Below are positions 1-5,757 of a stretch of 24,423 nucleotides of DNA, piece by piece. The first letter of the stretch is position 1, and every line of letters starts with the position of its first letter. The stretch comes from a virus: positions 1 through 24,423 of IMG/VR virus record IMGVR_UViG_3300028025_001197, one strand, 5' to 3'. Made by a program: the position numbers and the translations under genes. The notes beneath the pieces are model-generated. The model saw only the letters and a list, made by a program, of their open reading frames with translations, ran no database searches and was not told the origin of the DNA.

Positions 1-186
1 TCTATGTACTAAATATCTTTTATTTTTGCCATTTTTAGATAATGTAACTCTTTTATAACCTTTTGATATTTCTGGTTTTAAAATAATATCATTTTTCCAA
101 CTTTTAATGTCACCATTAAAATTAATAGAATATAAACCGACATAATCTTCTATGTCAAACCAAATATTAATTGTAGCAGTTAACAT
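1..186 (-). CDS. NUMOD4-type HNH homing endonuclease, N-terminal part
   Basis: This reading frame starts at ATG 186..184 and stays open to the left edge, giving 62 visible residues. They match the NUMOD4 DNA-binding motif found at the N-terminus of phage HNH homing endonucleases: a W-x-DIE-x-YVGLYSIN-x-NGDIKSW block at residues 8-28, then GYKRVTL (41-47) and a basic segment ending in LVHR (59-62). The HNH nuclease domain would lie outside the window and is not seen, so nuclease activity is inferred. The start overlaps the end of the preceding tiny ORF by 7 bases, so it is read from the same transcript. Such genes are usually selfish free-standing elements in phages. Confidence 0.8.
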   Translation of the reverse strand, partial: MLTATINIWFDIEDYVGLYSINFNGDIKSWKNDIILKPEISKGYKRVTLSKNGKNKRYLVHR

Positions 187-278
187 TGCGTAAAGAATTT
201 AATGATGCCATACAAAAAGAAAAACCAAAATACAAAACAAGCCAATAGGATAATTATCCAAGCGATTATTCTATTCAT
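180..278 (-). CDS. Tiny single-span membrane protein, 32 aa
   Basis: A 32-codon ORF starts at ATG 278..276 and ends in TAA 182..180. The product is nearly all hydrophobic, with one predicted membrane segment (IIAWIIILLACFVFWFFFLY, residues 4-23) and a short cationic/aromatic C-terminus ending FFTQC. It overlaps the ORF before it by 8 bases and the NUMOD4 gene after it by 7 bases, the tight packing expected of translationally coupled phage genes. No family is recognised. Being so short it could be a chance ORF, but a continuous membrane span inside an overlapping gene chain argues for a real gene. Confidence 0.45.
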   Translation of the reverse strand: MNRIIAWIIILLACFVFWFFFLYGIIKFFTQC

Positions 279-414
279 ACTTCTTATCATTTATAATTTT
301 AAGAGCATCTAATAAACCTTTGATATAATACAAATCATTAATGTTTGTACTATTCATTTTCTCATCTATCATTTTGATGATGGTATCGTAGGCTTCTTTT
401 AGATTGTTGTTCAT
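271..414 (-). CDS. Small hypothetical protein, 47 aa
   Basis: This 47-codon ORF runs from ATG 414..412 to TAG 273..271. Its start overlaps the stop of the MazG-like gene in an ATGA arrangement, which favours a real, coupled gene. The product starts MNNNLKEAYDTIIKMIDEKM and continues as a charged, probably all-helical chain (two helices, the second around YYIKGLLDALKIINDKKYE). No cysteine pairs, signal peptide or catalytic motif is visible and no function is assigned. Small helical proteins like this are common in phage early regions. Confidence 0.5.
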   Translation of the reverse strand: MNNNLKEAYDTIIKMIDEKMNSTNINDLYYIKGLLDALKIINDKKYE

Positions 415-617
415 TTCAATTCATCTTTAAGTTTCATTAAATACAATGCGTGATCGAGCGACTCCTCTATTGCGTGGTCAATCCACTCTTTTACCTCAAG
501 GTCAGTTCTATCCATTGTTGTGCCATACTTTCGTATGCCACGCTCCGACCTGGCTCTAAGTAATTGTGCGATTTTAAACACAATAGTGTCTTTATTATCG
601 ATGGTTATGAAATCCAT
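411..617 (-). CDS. MazG-like small phage protein
   Basis: The 68-residue product has the pattern of short phage proteins related to MazG/dNTP pyrophosphohydrolases. It shows RG-x-x-KYG (residues 26-32), a D-R-T-D-L segment (36-40), then EWIDHAIEESLDHALYL (44-60), where E51, E52 and D55 sit in the E-E-x-x-D arrangement used by all-alpha NTP pyrophosphatases to bind magnesium. A complete MazG domain is longer, so activity as a nucleotide pyrophosphohydrolase is inferred, not shown. Its ATG overlaps the stop of the upstream exonuclease gene by one base (TAATG), and its own stop overlaps the next ATG, so it belongs to one coupled early-type operon. Degradation of non-canonical or excess nucleotides would fit that neighbourhood. 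Confidence 0.65.
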   Translation of the reverse strand: MDFITIDNKDTIVFKIAQLLRARSERGIRKYGTTMDRTDLEVKEWIDHAIEESLDHALYLMKLKDELK

Positions 618-1369
618 TATTTCTTATGTTTTAAAGTGTAAGATAATTGTCTCGGTTTGGTTGTCTCGTTCATATATAGCCAAAGCTGGTGTGTTGCTTG
701 AAATAGTGTCCAATAGCTTAACACCTCACTAATTGGCTTAGTAATTAGCTGCCAACCTACTCCTTGTATAGCACCGCCTTTACCAGTTGTACGGGTCTTG
801 GCATTGAGCCACAATATACCTACCTCATCAATGCTTTTCACATCAGTTGCAATCTCACTAAGCAATTCGTAATAAGCAGACAACTGCAACCAATAGCTAT
901 CTTGCACCGAGTTGGATGTCTTAATATCCAATAATATCCTCTTGCCATTTAGACTTATTACCCTATCCAAAGTCCCAGCAAAGCCTAACTTCTCACTCAC
1001 AAAATGTGCCTCCATCATTTCAATACTTGGCTTGTGGGTAGTGCAGAAATCGACATATCTTTCAAACATCGCCCATTCCAGGTTCTTATATGTTGGGTAT
1101 CCATTAGCATCAAGATAGCTAACCTCTTCACCTTGATCATAACGCTCAGTCAATTCGTGGACTGTTGAGCCTCTACGACCAGCTTCATCACGAATGGTGT
1201 CGGCATCGCCACCCATTTCTTTCAGCCATTTGTAAAACTCTGCACCCTTTGGGAAGCATTCTAAGATTGTGGTAACTGAAGGGACATAGCCACCAGATGG
1301 TGTGGCATAAAAACGTGAGTCTAAAAACTCAATTCTGTTTTTGTTCAAGTCGATAGTATAATTGTTCAT
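617..1369 (-). CDS. PD-(D/E)XK (RecB-like) exonuclease
   Basis: The 250-residue protein carries the ordered motifs of the RecB/Cas4-like PD-(D/E)XK nuclease family. They are a GSTVHELTE segment with His71, an acidic residue near 120, GTLDRV with Asp135, LLDIKTS with Asp148 and Lys150 (the D-x-K core), and the QLSAYYELL helix with Gln162. In this family these residues bind magnesium and hydrolyse DNA, commonly as a 5'-3' exonuclease in phage recombination or replication. No cysteine cluster for an iron-sulfur site is seen, unlike Cas4. The start at ATG 1369 follows a noncoding leader with hairpins and lies behind two terminators, so the gene probably has its own promoter, though no convincing one is visible. 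It is the first gene of the leftmost operon. Confidence 0.85.
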   Translation of the reverse strand: MNNYTIDLNKNRIEFLDSRFYATPSGGYVPSVTTILECFPKGAEFYKWLKEMGGDADTIRDEAGRRGSTVHELTERYDQGEEVSYLDANGYPTYKNLEWAMFERYVDFCTTHKPSIEMMEAHFVSEKLGFAGTLDRVISLNGKRILLDIKTSNSVQDSYWLQLSAYYELLSEIATDVKSIDEVGILWLNAKTRTTGKGGAIQGVGWQLITKPISEVLSYWTLFQATHQLWLYMNETTKPRQLSYTLKHKK

Positions 1370-1386
1370 AGTTAAAAGTTTATAAT

Positions 1387-1426
1387 TGCTTGTCTTTCCA
1401 AGCAGTCATCACTTAGCTTGCAGTGA
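1387..1426 (-). other. Two adjacent hairpins in the exonuclease leader
   Basis: The region 1370..1494 between a terminator and the exonuclease start has no ORF. On the minus strand it holds two neighbouring hairpins. The first is TCACT/AGTGA (1409..1426, eight-base loop). The second is TGCTTG/CAAGCA (1387..1404, six-base loop), whose end is 18 bases before the ATG. The loop of the first hairpin contains GCAAGC, which could pair with the 5' arm of the second, so two exclusive folds are possible. This may be a regulatory leader or chance. No known riboswitch is recognised, and no promoter matching TAnnTTTG was found here. Confidence 0.35.
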
Positions 1427-1494
1427 GCCGTGTTCCCTTTTCTTCAGAGACCAATAGCACCCATTTAAACTCTAGGTACACCGAGCAAGATTTT

Positions 1495-1525
1495 AAAAAA
1501 GACCCCAATGTGGACACATTAGGTC
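1495..1525 (-). terminator. Intrinsic terminator before the exonuclease leader
   Basis: On the minus strand a GACCTAATGT / ACATTGGGGTC stem with one bulged G and a GTCC loop (1501..1525) is followed directly by six Ts (1495..1500). This is a good rho-independent terminator. It lies about 110 bases past the stop of the ssDNA-binding protein gene and separates it from the exonuclease operon. Confidence 0.75.
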
Positions 1526-1574
1526 GTATGCTACACTAATGAAACACATTTTCTAAATCTTATTTAGGAATAGT

Positions 1575-1599
1575 AAAAAATGGGGTGGGATACCCTCCC
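1575..1599 (-). terminator. GC-rich hairpin with T-tract after the SSB-like gene
   Basis: On the minus strand GGGAGGG-TAT-CCCACCC (1583..1599) can fold into two three-pair G-C blocks around one A-A mismatch, followed by CATTTTTT. It sits 40 bases after the stop of the SSB-like gene and is probably its first terminator, backed up by a second one about 50 bases on. Confidence 0.55.
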
Positions 1600-1603
1600 T
1601 AAA

Positions 1604-1617
1604 TGCGAACCTTCGCA
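1604..1617 (-). repeat. Perfect 6-bp inverted repeat TGCGAA-CC-TTCGCA
   Basis: A perfect palindrome of two six-base arms around two bases lies between the SSB-like stop codon and the first terminator. It could be a small mRNA 3' stem-loop or a protein-binding half-site pair. Nothing in the sequence decides between these. Confidence 0.5.
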
Positions 1618-1638
1618 ACCCCCGAATACAACCCAACA

Positions 1639-2223
1639 CTAAAATGGTGTATCTTCTCCCTCGATTACATCTGAGAGGGTAGGTTTAATCTTTGGTAAGA
1701 TAGATAATTTTACAAAATCTTCCAAATATTCCATTCTTTCTGAGTCATCCCACTCTTCTATACCTTTTCTTTTAATCTTGACCATTGGGGGCAGATCACG
1801 TGGATTGTCCTTGGTCCAGTAATGCTTGAGTCCTTTGCCATTTTGCGAAATGAAAAGTACTGACTGCTTTTTGTCGCCATCTACCATCAGCTTAGGTGAT
1901 AAGGTAATTACTTCTGATACGTCAGCATTTGGCAATGCCTTTAGAAATGATGTGGCATAGCCACTAGCATACTTCATCTCAAGATTGAAGTAGCTATTCT
2001 CATCTTTAAGGGTAATCACCCAAAACTTCCCGTACTCACTCTGCTTGGTTTTGATGTCTGTGAGCCATCCACTAAGAGAGTCATAAAACTCTTCGTGTAC
2101 CTCACGACCCATCTTGTTAACTCTGCTAACTGACTTGTCTGTTGGTGCAGAAAACTGGCGCACAAGTTTACCATTTGTAATTGATAAAAACACTCCTTTG
2201 CTTTGACTTTGATTTAGTCCCAT
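1639..2223 (-). CDS. Probable phage single-stranded DNA-binding protein
   Basis: The 194-residue product has a central beta-rich region (about 50-135; YGKFWVITLKDENSYFNLEM and KQSVLFISQNGKGLKHYW are typical stretches) consistent with an OB-type fold. It ends in an acidic tail, VIEGEDTPF, closely resembling the C-terminal tip DDIPF that bacterial and phage SSB proteins use to recruit partners. Similar proteins are common in phages of Bacteroidota near recombination genes; the ssDNA-binding role is inferred from fold pattern, tail and neighbours. It is the last gene of the operon started by the XRE-type regulator, with two terminators behind it and an exonuclease just downstream. It would protect ssDNA in replication or recombination. 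Confidence 0.65.
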   Translation of the reverse strand: MGLNQSQSKGVFLSITNGKLVRQFSAPTDKSVSRVNKMGREVHEEFYDSLSGWLTDIKTKQSEYGKFWVITLKDENSYFNLEMKYASGYATSFLKALPNADVSEVITLSPKLMVDGDKKQSVLFISQNGKGLKHYWTKDNPRDLPPMVKIKRKGIEEWDDSERMEYLEDFVKLSILPKIKPTLSDVIEGEDTPF

Positions 2224-2257
2224 TTTACTTTGTTTTTTTGTTTATGAAAAAAGTTTA

Positions 2258-2497
2258 TTAAATAGCTTCAAATTCTATATTAAGTTCAAATAATTTAGCT
2301 TCTAGTTTTTCAGAAATTTCTTTCATTATACTTTTATACATTATTTGATCGTAAAAAAATATTCTTTCTAATATACTATGATATTGCTGTGGTTCACCCA
2401 ATCTTTCTAAATAAATATCAGTCATTTCTTTTGCGTGTTTTAAACTAGCAACTTCACTATGTATGTCGTGAGCTTTCCAAAAAGTTTTGTAGTTCAT
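2258..2497 (-). CDS. Hypothetical helical protein, 79 aa
   Basis: The product is a charged, probably all-helical protein without cysteines, signal peptide or membrane segment (MNYKTFWKAHDIHSEVASLK at the start, acidic helix EISEKLEAKLFELNIEFEAI at the end). Its ATG overlaps the stop of the upstream membrane-protein gene (ATGA), so translation is likely coupled. It stands between the small membrane protein and the SSB-like gene. No family is recognised and no function is assigned. Confidence 0.6.
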   Translation of the reverse strand: MNYKTFWKAHDIHSEVASLKHAKEMTDIYLERLGEPQQYHSILERIFFYDQIMYKSIMKEISEKLEAKLFELNIEFEAI

Positions 2498-2829
2498 AAG
2501 TTTGTTTTTTTGTTATGAAAATAATTAATCTTTGCGTTATATTTCTCTATCAAGTTAGTCATTCTTTCATCGTAGGTATAGTTCATATAATGCGCTCTAT
2601 ACCTTTCGTTTAACTCTGTTAGTCTAAAGAACACCACCTTTGCACTACCCTCATTCATATCATTAATTGCTTGTAACATATCATTGTAGTCTGACCAAAA
2701 CTCTGCTGGTATAATATACTTTGCATTGGTGTGTTTGCGTTTTGTTTTGATAGGTGTGTCCCATTGGTTAGGAACAAAAATTACACTAAATGTAATTAAC
2801 AGAATCACCAGTATTGCTATGTACTCCAT
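2494..2829 (-). CDS. Small protein with N-terminal membrane anchor, 111 aa
   Basis: The N-terminus MEYIAILVILLITFSVIFV is one hydrophobic segment, either an anchor or an uncleaved signal. It is followed by a basic stretch (TKRKHT, about 29-34) and a helical soluble part of about 75 residues rich in tyrosine and asparagine. By the positive-inside rule the soluble part would face the cytoplasm. The start overlaps the end of the XRE-type regulator gene by 44 bases, longer than usual, but the next in-frame ATG would remove the membrane segment and much of the protein. No family is recognised. The position in a regulator-led early operon suggests a host-interaction or exclusion role, which is only a guess. 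Confidence 0.6.
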   Translation of the reverse strand: MEYIAILVILLITFSVIFVPNQWDTPIKTKRKHTNAKYIIPAEFWSDYNDMLQAINDMNEGSAKVVFFRLTELNERYRAHYMNYTYDERMTNLIEKYNAKINYFHNKKTNL

Positions 2830-3004
2830 AGGATTGTAAAGTATTAATGATTTTTAGATAGTTGTTAAGGTTAATGTTACCACCCGTCTCTGCTCTAAAA
2901 ATAGTCTGCATTGTTACATTAGCCATCTTTGATAATGTTTCACGAGATAATCCCTTCGATTCTCGTAATGCTCTTAGTTTTTCTTTAATTAAAATTTCAG
3001 TCAT
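2786..3004 (-). CDS. XRE/Cro-type helix-turn-helix regulator
   Basis: The 72-residue protein is essentially one HTH_3/XRE domain: KLRALRESKGLSRETLSKMA (9-28) gives helices 1-2, VTMQTIFRAETG (30-41) the recognition helix, and INLNNYLKIINTLQ (44-57) the closing helices. There is no dimerisation or peptidase domain, so it resembles Cro-like or small regulator proteins. It is the first gene after the promoter at 3028..3058, with a leader of about 17 bases, and probably regulates this operon, perhaps its own promoter. No clear operator repeat is visible at the promoter. The C-terminal dozen residues overlap the next gene. Confidence 0.8.
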   Translation of the reverse strand: MTEILIKEKLRALRESKGLSRETLSKMANVTMQTIFRAETGGNINLNNYLKIINTLQSYGVHSNTGDSVNYI

Positions 3005-3027
3005 AGTATGTTTATTTGTTATGACAT

Positions 3028-3058
3028 CAAAGTTATATGATTATTTTTAAACCACAAA
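3028..3058 (-). promoter_or_regulatory. Bacteroidota-type promoter for the XRE-regulator operon
   Basis: On the minus strand TTTG (3055..3058) is followed after exactly 19 bases by TAACTTTG (3028..3035). This fits the primary-sigma promoter of Bacteroidota (-33 TTTG or TTG, -7 TAnnTTTG) at the preferred spacing. Transcription would start near 3021, leaving a short leader before the ATG at 3004..3002. It lies between a terminator and the regulator gene, exactly where a new promoter is needed. Confidence 0.7.
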
Positions 3059-3108
3059 ATATATGTGTTAAAATATTCATAATGCTTCGCAGTTTGTTCT
3101 CTTCTATC

Positions 3109-3140
3109 ACAAACGAAAGCCCCTGGTAGAAACCAAGGGC
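3109..3140 (-). terminator. Intrinsic terminator closing the late/lysis transcript
   Basis: On the minus strand GCCCTTGG-TTTCTA-CCAGGGGC (3119..3140) forms an eight-pair stem with one G-T pair, followed by TTTCGTTTGT. It lies 53 bases after the stop of the HExxH gene and before the promoter of the next operon. The T-tract is interrupted, so the efficiency is uncertain. Confidence 0.65.
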
Positions 3141-3193
3141 GTAATTTGACCATACCGTATTTAAGAACAATTATTTATAATTCACGAAGTGTA

Positions 3194-3466
3194 TCATTGT
3201 TCACCATTCTGCAATGGTATATCTTCCGTATTATCTATTCTTCTGTAACCCTCGTGCCATAAGGTTTTGGTGAGAATTACACTCTTTCTTATGACTTCCT
3301 CCTCATCATCCTCTGGAGCCAATATGTGACAAATTTCGTGTATCAATATCTCCATTGCCTTGCGACCTTTGAGCCGAATGTCTATCTCAATCAGCTCATC
3401 CGAATGAGCCAATCCCCAAGCCTTTTGCTTACCAAGTTTGCTATATTGTACTTTTATCCGCTTCAC
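3194..3466 (-). CDS. Small HExxH metallopeptidase-like protein
   Basis: The 90-residue protein has the zinc-metallopeptidase signature in LIHEICHILAP (about 41-51), with two His ligands and the catalytic Glu. An acidic run follows (EDDEEE, about 52-57) that could provide a third ligand. The helix before the motif (KGRKAMEILIHEICH) and the DELIEID strand fit the minimal core of ImmA/IrrE- or SprT-like peptidases, but the protein is shorter than those families, and the substrate is unknown. Its ATG overlaps the stop of the DEDDy exonuclease gene (ATGA), so the two are co-translated. It is the last gene before a terminator. Confidence 0.65.
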   Translation of the reverse strand: MKRIKVQYSKLGKQKAWGLAHSDELIEIDIRLKGRKAMEILIHEICHILAPEDDEEEVIRKSVILTKTLWHEGYRRIDNTEDIPLQNGEQ

Positions 3467-4482
3467 TTTGCAGTAGGGATTAGTAAGTGTCGCTTTTGTT
3501 TTATTGTGGCTGCTCCTAGCCTCTTCCTTGATACACTATTGCAGTTATCACATCTAAATAGTTCGTAAATATTAGCACTGGTGTTATAACATTTGCCTTG
3601 ATCCTTCAGTTCACTACTACCGCAACTTGGACACCTATGCTCGGTCTCATCTAATATAAATAGCCCCATATTTGGGTGTGGCTTTATCCAAGGTCTAATT
3701 TGTAAGTATGTTTCCTCTAATATTCTCACGTCTTGTACGTTGTAATCCTCCATCTCTTTTAGTGCCTTGCGGTCACCCTTCATACAATTATCCCAAAGCT
3801 CAAATGATGTCTCTTTTTTGCGCTCTAGGTTAAGCAATTTGTTGACGTAATCTAACTTATTACTGGTAAAACCAAACTGCCTTCTAATGTGCCGTAATGT
3901 GTCTATAACTTGATAAGGGAGTGGTGGGTTGAGACCATTTAAGATAAACCTTGAGTTAAGACGAGGGATGTCAAACTTCTCAGCATTATGCGCAATCACA
4001 ATATCCGCCTCATTGACCAACCTCCAAATCCCTTGCATTATTCTCTTATCATCTTGCTTGGCTACTTCCTCAGGCTTTAGTTTGGCTGAATATACCTTGT
4101 CCTCAAATAGCCACTTGGCTGCCCAAGTTAGGCAGAACCAATCACTTTTAATTTGTGGCAAGTGTATGTTCTGATTCCATATCCCCCAAACGTAAGCTGA
4201 GATAGGAGCAGTCTCGATGTCAAGAATAAGGACCTTTGCGGATGTTTGGATTTTCTCCATCTTGGTATTTGAAGTGTCGTAAGTAAGTGGTTGCTGGTGA
4301 GTTCTATCTTTAAGTTTCCTTCGATTTTTTTCACCTTGTGAACCACGATAATAATTTATCGCACATCTAACGTTGTGTAATTTCAAATCGCTATGATCTT
4401 TACAAATAATTGCAGCAAGAGTGTAGCTTTTCATCTTTGGATATAGGTCCAAATATGGCTTTATCAACTCTCCTATTCTCAT
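3463..4482 (-). CDS. DEDDy 3'-5' exonuclease with C-terminal zinc ribbon
   Basis: The 339-residue protein contains a DnaQ/RNase H-like exonuclease domain of the YprB/RNase_H_2 type. Exo I is LILDIETAP with Asp88 and Glu90, Exo II is IVIAHNAEKFDIPRL with Asp171, and Exo III is YNVQDVRILEETY with Tyr247 and Asp251, the Y-x3-D spacing of DEDDy enzymes. A C-terminal zinc ribbon follows (Cys284, Cys287, Cys311, Cys314). The first 60 residues look like a helix-turn-helix-type region and may bind nucleic acid. No polymerase domain is present, so it is a stand-alone nuclease, possibly for DNA processing or host DNA degradation. It overlaps the spanin-like gene upstream and the HExxH gene downstream by four bases each. 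Confidence 0.85.
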   Translation of the reverse strand: MRIGELIKPYLDLYPKMKSYTLAAIICKDHSDLKLHNVRCAINYYRGSQGEKNRRKLKDRTHQQPLTYDTSNTKMEKIQTSAKVLILDIETAPISAYVWGIWNQNIHLPQIKSDWFCLTWAAKWLFEDKVYSAKLKPEEVAKQDDKRIMQGIWRLVNEADIVIAHNAEKFDIPRLNSRFILNGLNPPLPYQVIDTLRHIRRQFGFTSNKLDYVNKLLNLERKKETSFELWDNCMKGDRKALKEMEDYNVQDVRILEETYLQIRPWIKPHPNMGLFILDETEHRCPSCGSSELKDQGKCYNTSANIYELFRCDNCNSVSRKRLGAATIKQKRHLLIPTAK

Positions 4483-4928
4483 CTGCGCTTAATGATGTAA
4501 ATAACACCAGCGATTAATAGTATCCAACCCCAAGTGATTAATGCACCTTTCTGCCACCATCTATACATCTTCTCGGTTGCAGCTGCATCTTTCTTAGCCA
4601 GTTCATACATCTTCTTGTATCGGTCCACAAAAATCTTCTTGTCGACTACAACAATGGAGTCCTTGCAAGGCTTTAATACCTCTTTAATCCTCCATTTCGT
4701 TATTTGCTTGTCAACAAACTTATACTCTGTAAACCAATTATACAAGGTGTCGGTTATTTTATTAATAACCAGACTATCCCTTGTAATAATTGCGGTGTCG
4801 TGAACATCTTGGAAGATAAACACCTTCTCAATAGCTTCAGGATGCTTTTGGAAGTACCTATCAATTTTCTTCTGCGTGATGCAAGAACTAAACAAGATAA
4901 TGCAAACTAATAAAGTTTGGTTTTTCAT
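4479..4928 (-). CDS. Probable unimolecular spanin (lipoprotein with C-terminal TM)
   Basis: The 149-residue protein starts with a short signal peptide and a lipobox-like site (ILFSSC, Cys16), so it should be lipidated and sent to the outer membrane. It ends with a hydrophobic span (GALITWGWILLIAGVIYIIK, 128-147) and KRR, which would stay in the inner membrane. The middle 110 residues are charged, with a likely helix around 97-126. An outer-membrane lipid anchor plus a C-terminal inner-membrane anchor in one chain is the topology of u-spanins such as T1 gp11 (134 aa), which fuse the two membranes in the last step of lysis. The endolysin gene is close upstream. The function is inferred from topology and position; the lipobox has Phe at -3, which is acceptable but not ideal. 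Confidence 0.6.
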   Translation of the reverse strand: MKNQTLLVCIILFSSCITQKKIDRYFQKHPEAIEKVFIFQDVHDTAIITRDSLVINKITDTLYNWFTEYKFVDKQITKWRIKEVLKPCKDSIVVVDKKIFVDRYKKMYELAKKDAAATEKMYRWWQKGALITWGWILLIAGVIYIIKRR

Positions 4929-4939
4929 AAGTTTGGATT

Positions 4940-5062
4940 CTATTCGGCTTCCTTCTGCATCGCCTCAGCGATTTTCTGATTGATTTCTGCTAATTGCTTT
5001 TGCAAGTATTCGATCTGAGCTAAACAGTCATAAGCACTTGCTTTTAATTCTTTGATATCCAT
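4940..5062 (-). CDS. Small coiled-coil protein, 40 aa
   Basis: A 40-codon ORF runs from ATG 5062..5060 to TAG 4942..4940, between the endolysin and spanin-like genes. The product begins MDIKELKASAYDCLAQIEYL and continues as one amphipathic helix with heptad-like Leu/Ile/Ala spacing and an acidic end. It fills most of an otherwise empty 155-base gap. Short coiled-coil proteins of this type occur near lysis genes in Bacteroidota phages. The function is unknown; a lysis accessory role is only suggested by position. Confidence 0.55.
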   Translation of the reverse strand: MDIKELKASAYDCLAQIEYLQKQLAEINQKIAEAMQKEAE

Positions 5063-5083
5063 AGTTTTAAAATTTTAATAAAG

Positions 5084-5734
5084 TTACAAAGATTTCAACA
5101 TATCTATCATCTTTGGGTGTGGATAAATATCTATTTTATCCATTCTTACCGAATTATGGGTATAAACCCCCTTTTCTCCAGCGAGTGCACGTGGGCAAAT
5201 ATCCCAAATGTCCTCATTATACTTAAGAGGTATGCCATACCTTTCCTTCCAAAGCAGTAATAACTGCCTCACCGACTCTATCTGCGCATCGGTATAATTA
5301 TGGAAGTATTGCTTACCCTTATATTTTTTGGCAAGTTTAATAACTTGCGATTCTGGCACTACACCCCCAACATAGTTATAGTACTTGCCGTCTTTTTTGG
5401 TTAAGTAACCCCAATTACATATCTCAATGCCGATGCTGATGCGGTCTAGTGACTTGTATTTAACACCAAACTTTTGGAAGGTTGCTTCTTGTAAGCCGAG
5501 GTGGAATGCCCAATACTTGGATGAGAATCCTTGCACTATCTCTCCGTCAGTGCAGCCTCTACCTATGCCCGATATTGTGACACAAGTAGCCACTCTAACG
5601 GGTGTTCCCTCCCAGTGCTTGTACACAAGCTCCCCGTTGTGGTTACCAGCAGTGTGATGGAGGTAGATCTGCTTCTTAGGATGCTCTTCCTTGATGTATT
5701 GAGACTCCTTAAAAGGCACTTGTCTAATATTCAT
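5084..5734 (-). CDS. Endolysin, N-acetylmuramoyl-L-alanine amidase (Amidase_2)
   Basis: The 216-residue protein has the T7-lysozyme/PGRP amidase fold: IYLHHTAG with His26/His27 (first zinc ligand), the core ISIGIEICNWG with Glu104, and the end THNSVRMDKIDIYP with His193, Lys200 and Asp202 in the place of the second His and the third metal ligand. It cuts the bond between N-acetylmuramic acid and L-alanine in peptidoglycan. No signal peptide and no cell-wall-binding domain are seen, so it should need a holin for release. Holin-like and spanin-like genes are in the same transcript on either side. The gene starts 23 bases after the second fibre gene. Confidence 0.9.
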   Translation of the reverse strand: MNIRQVPFKESQYIKEEHPKKQIYLHHTAGNHNGELVYKHWEGTPVRVATCVTISGIGRGCTDGEIVQGFSSKYWAFHLGLQEATFQKFGVKYKSLDRISIGIEICNWGYLTKKDGKYYNYVGGVVPESQVIKLAKKYKGKQYFHNYTDAQIESVRQLLLLWKERYGIPLKYNEDIWDICPRALAGEKGVYTHNSVRMDKIDIYPHPKMIDMLKSL

Positions 5735-5757
5735 TATAAATAATACAAATTTATTTA

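Noticed and set aside
617-1369. Cas4 or a CRISPR-associated nuclease
   Set aside because: The PD-(D/E)XK core is present, but there is no cysteine cluster and no other cas gene. A phage recombination or replication exonuclease fits better.
5084-5734. Host N-acetylmuramoyl-L-alanine amidase gene marking a prophage border
   Set aside because: It has no signal peptide and lies between fibre and spanin-like genes on the same strand, which fits a phage endolysin.
5746-5753. TAAATTTG on the minus strand as a promoter for the endolysin
   Set aside because: It matches the -7 box, but there is no TTTG or TTG at the right spacing, and the start site would leave almost no leader before the ATG at 5734.
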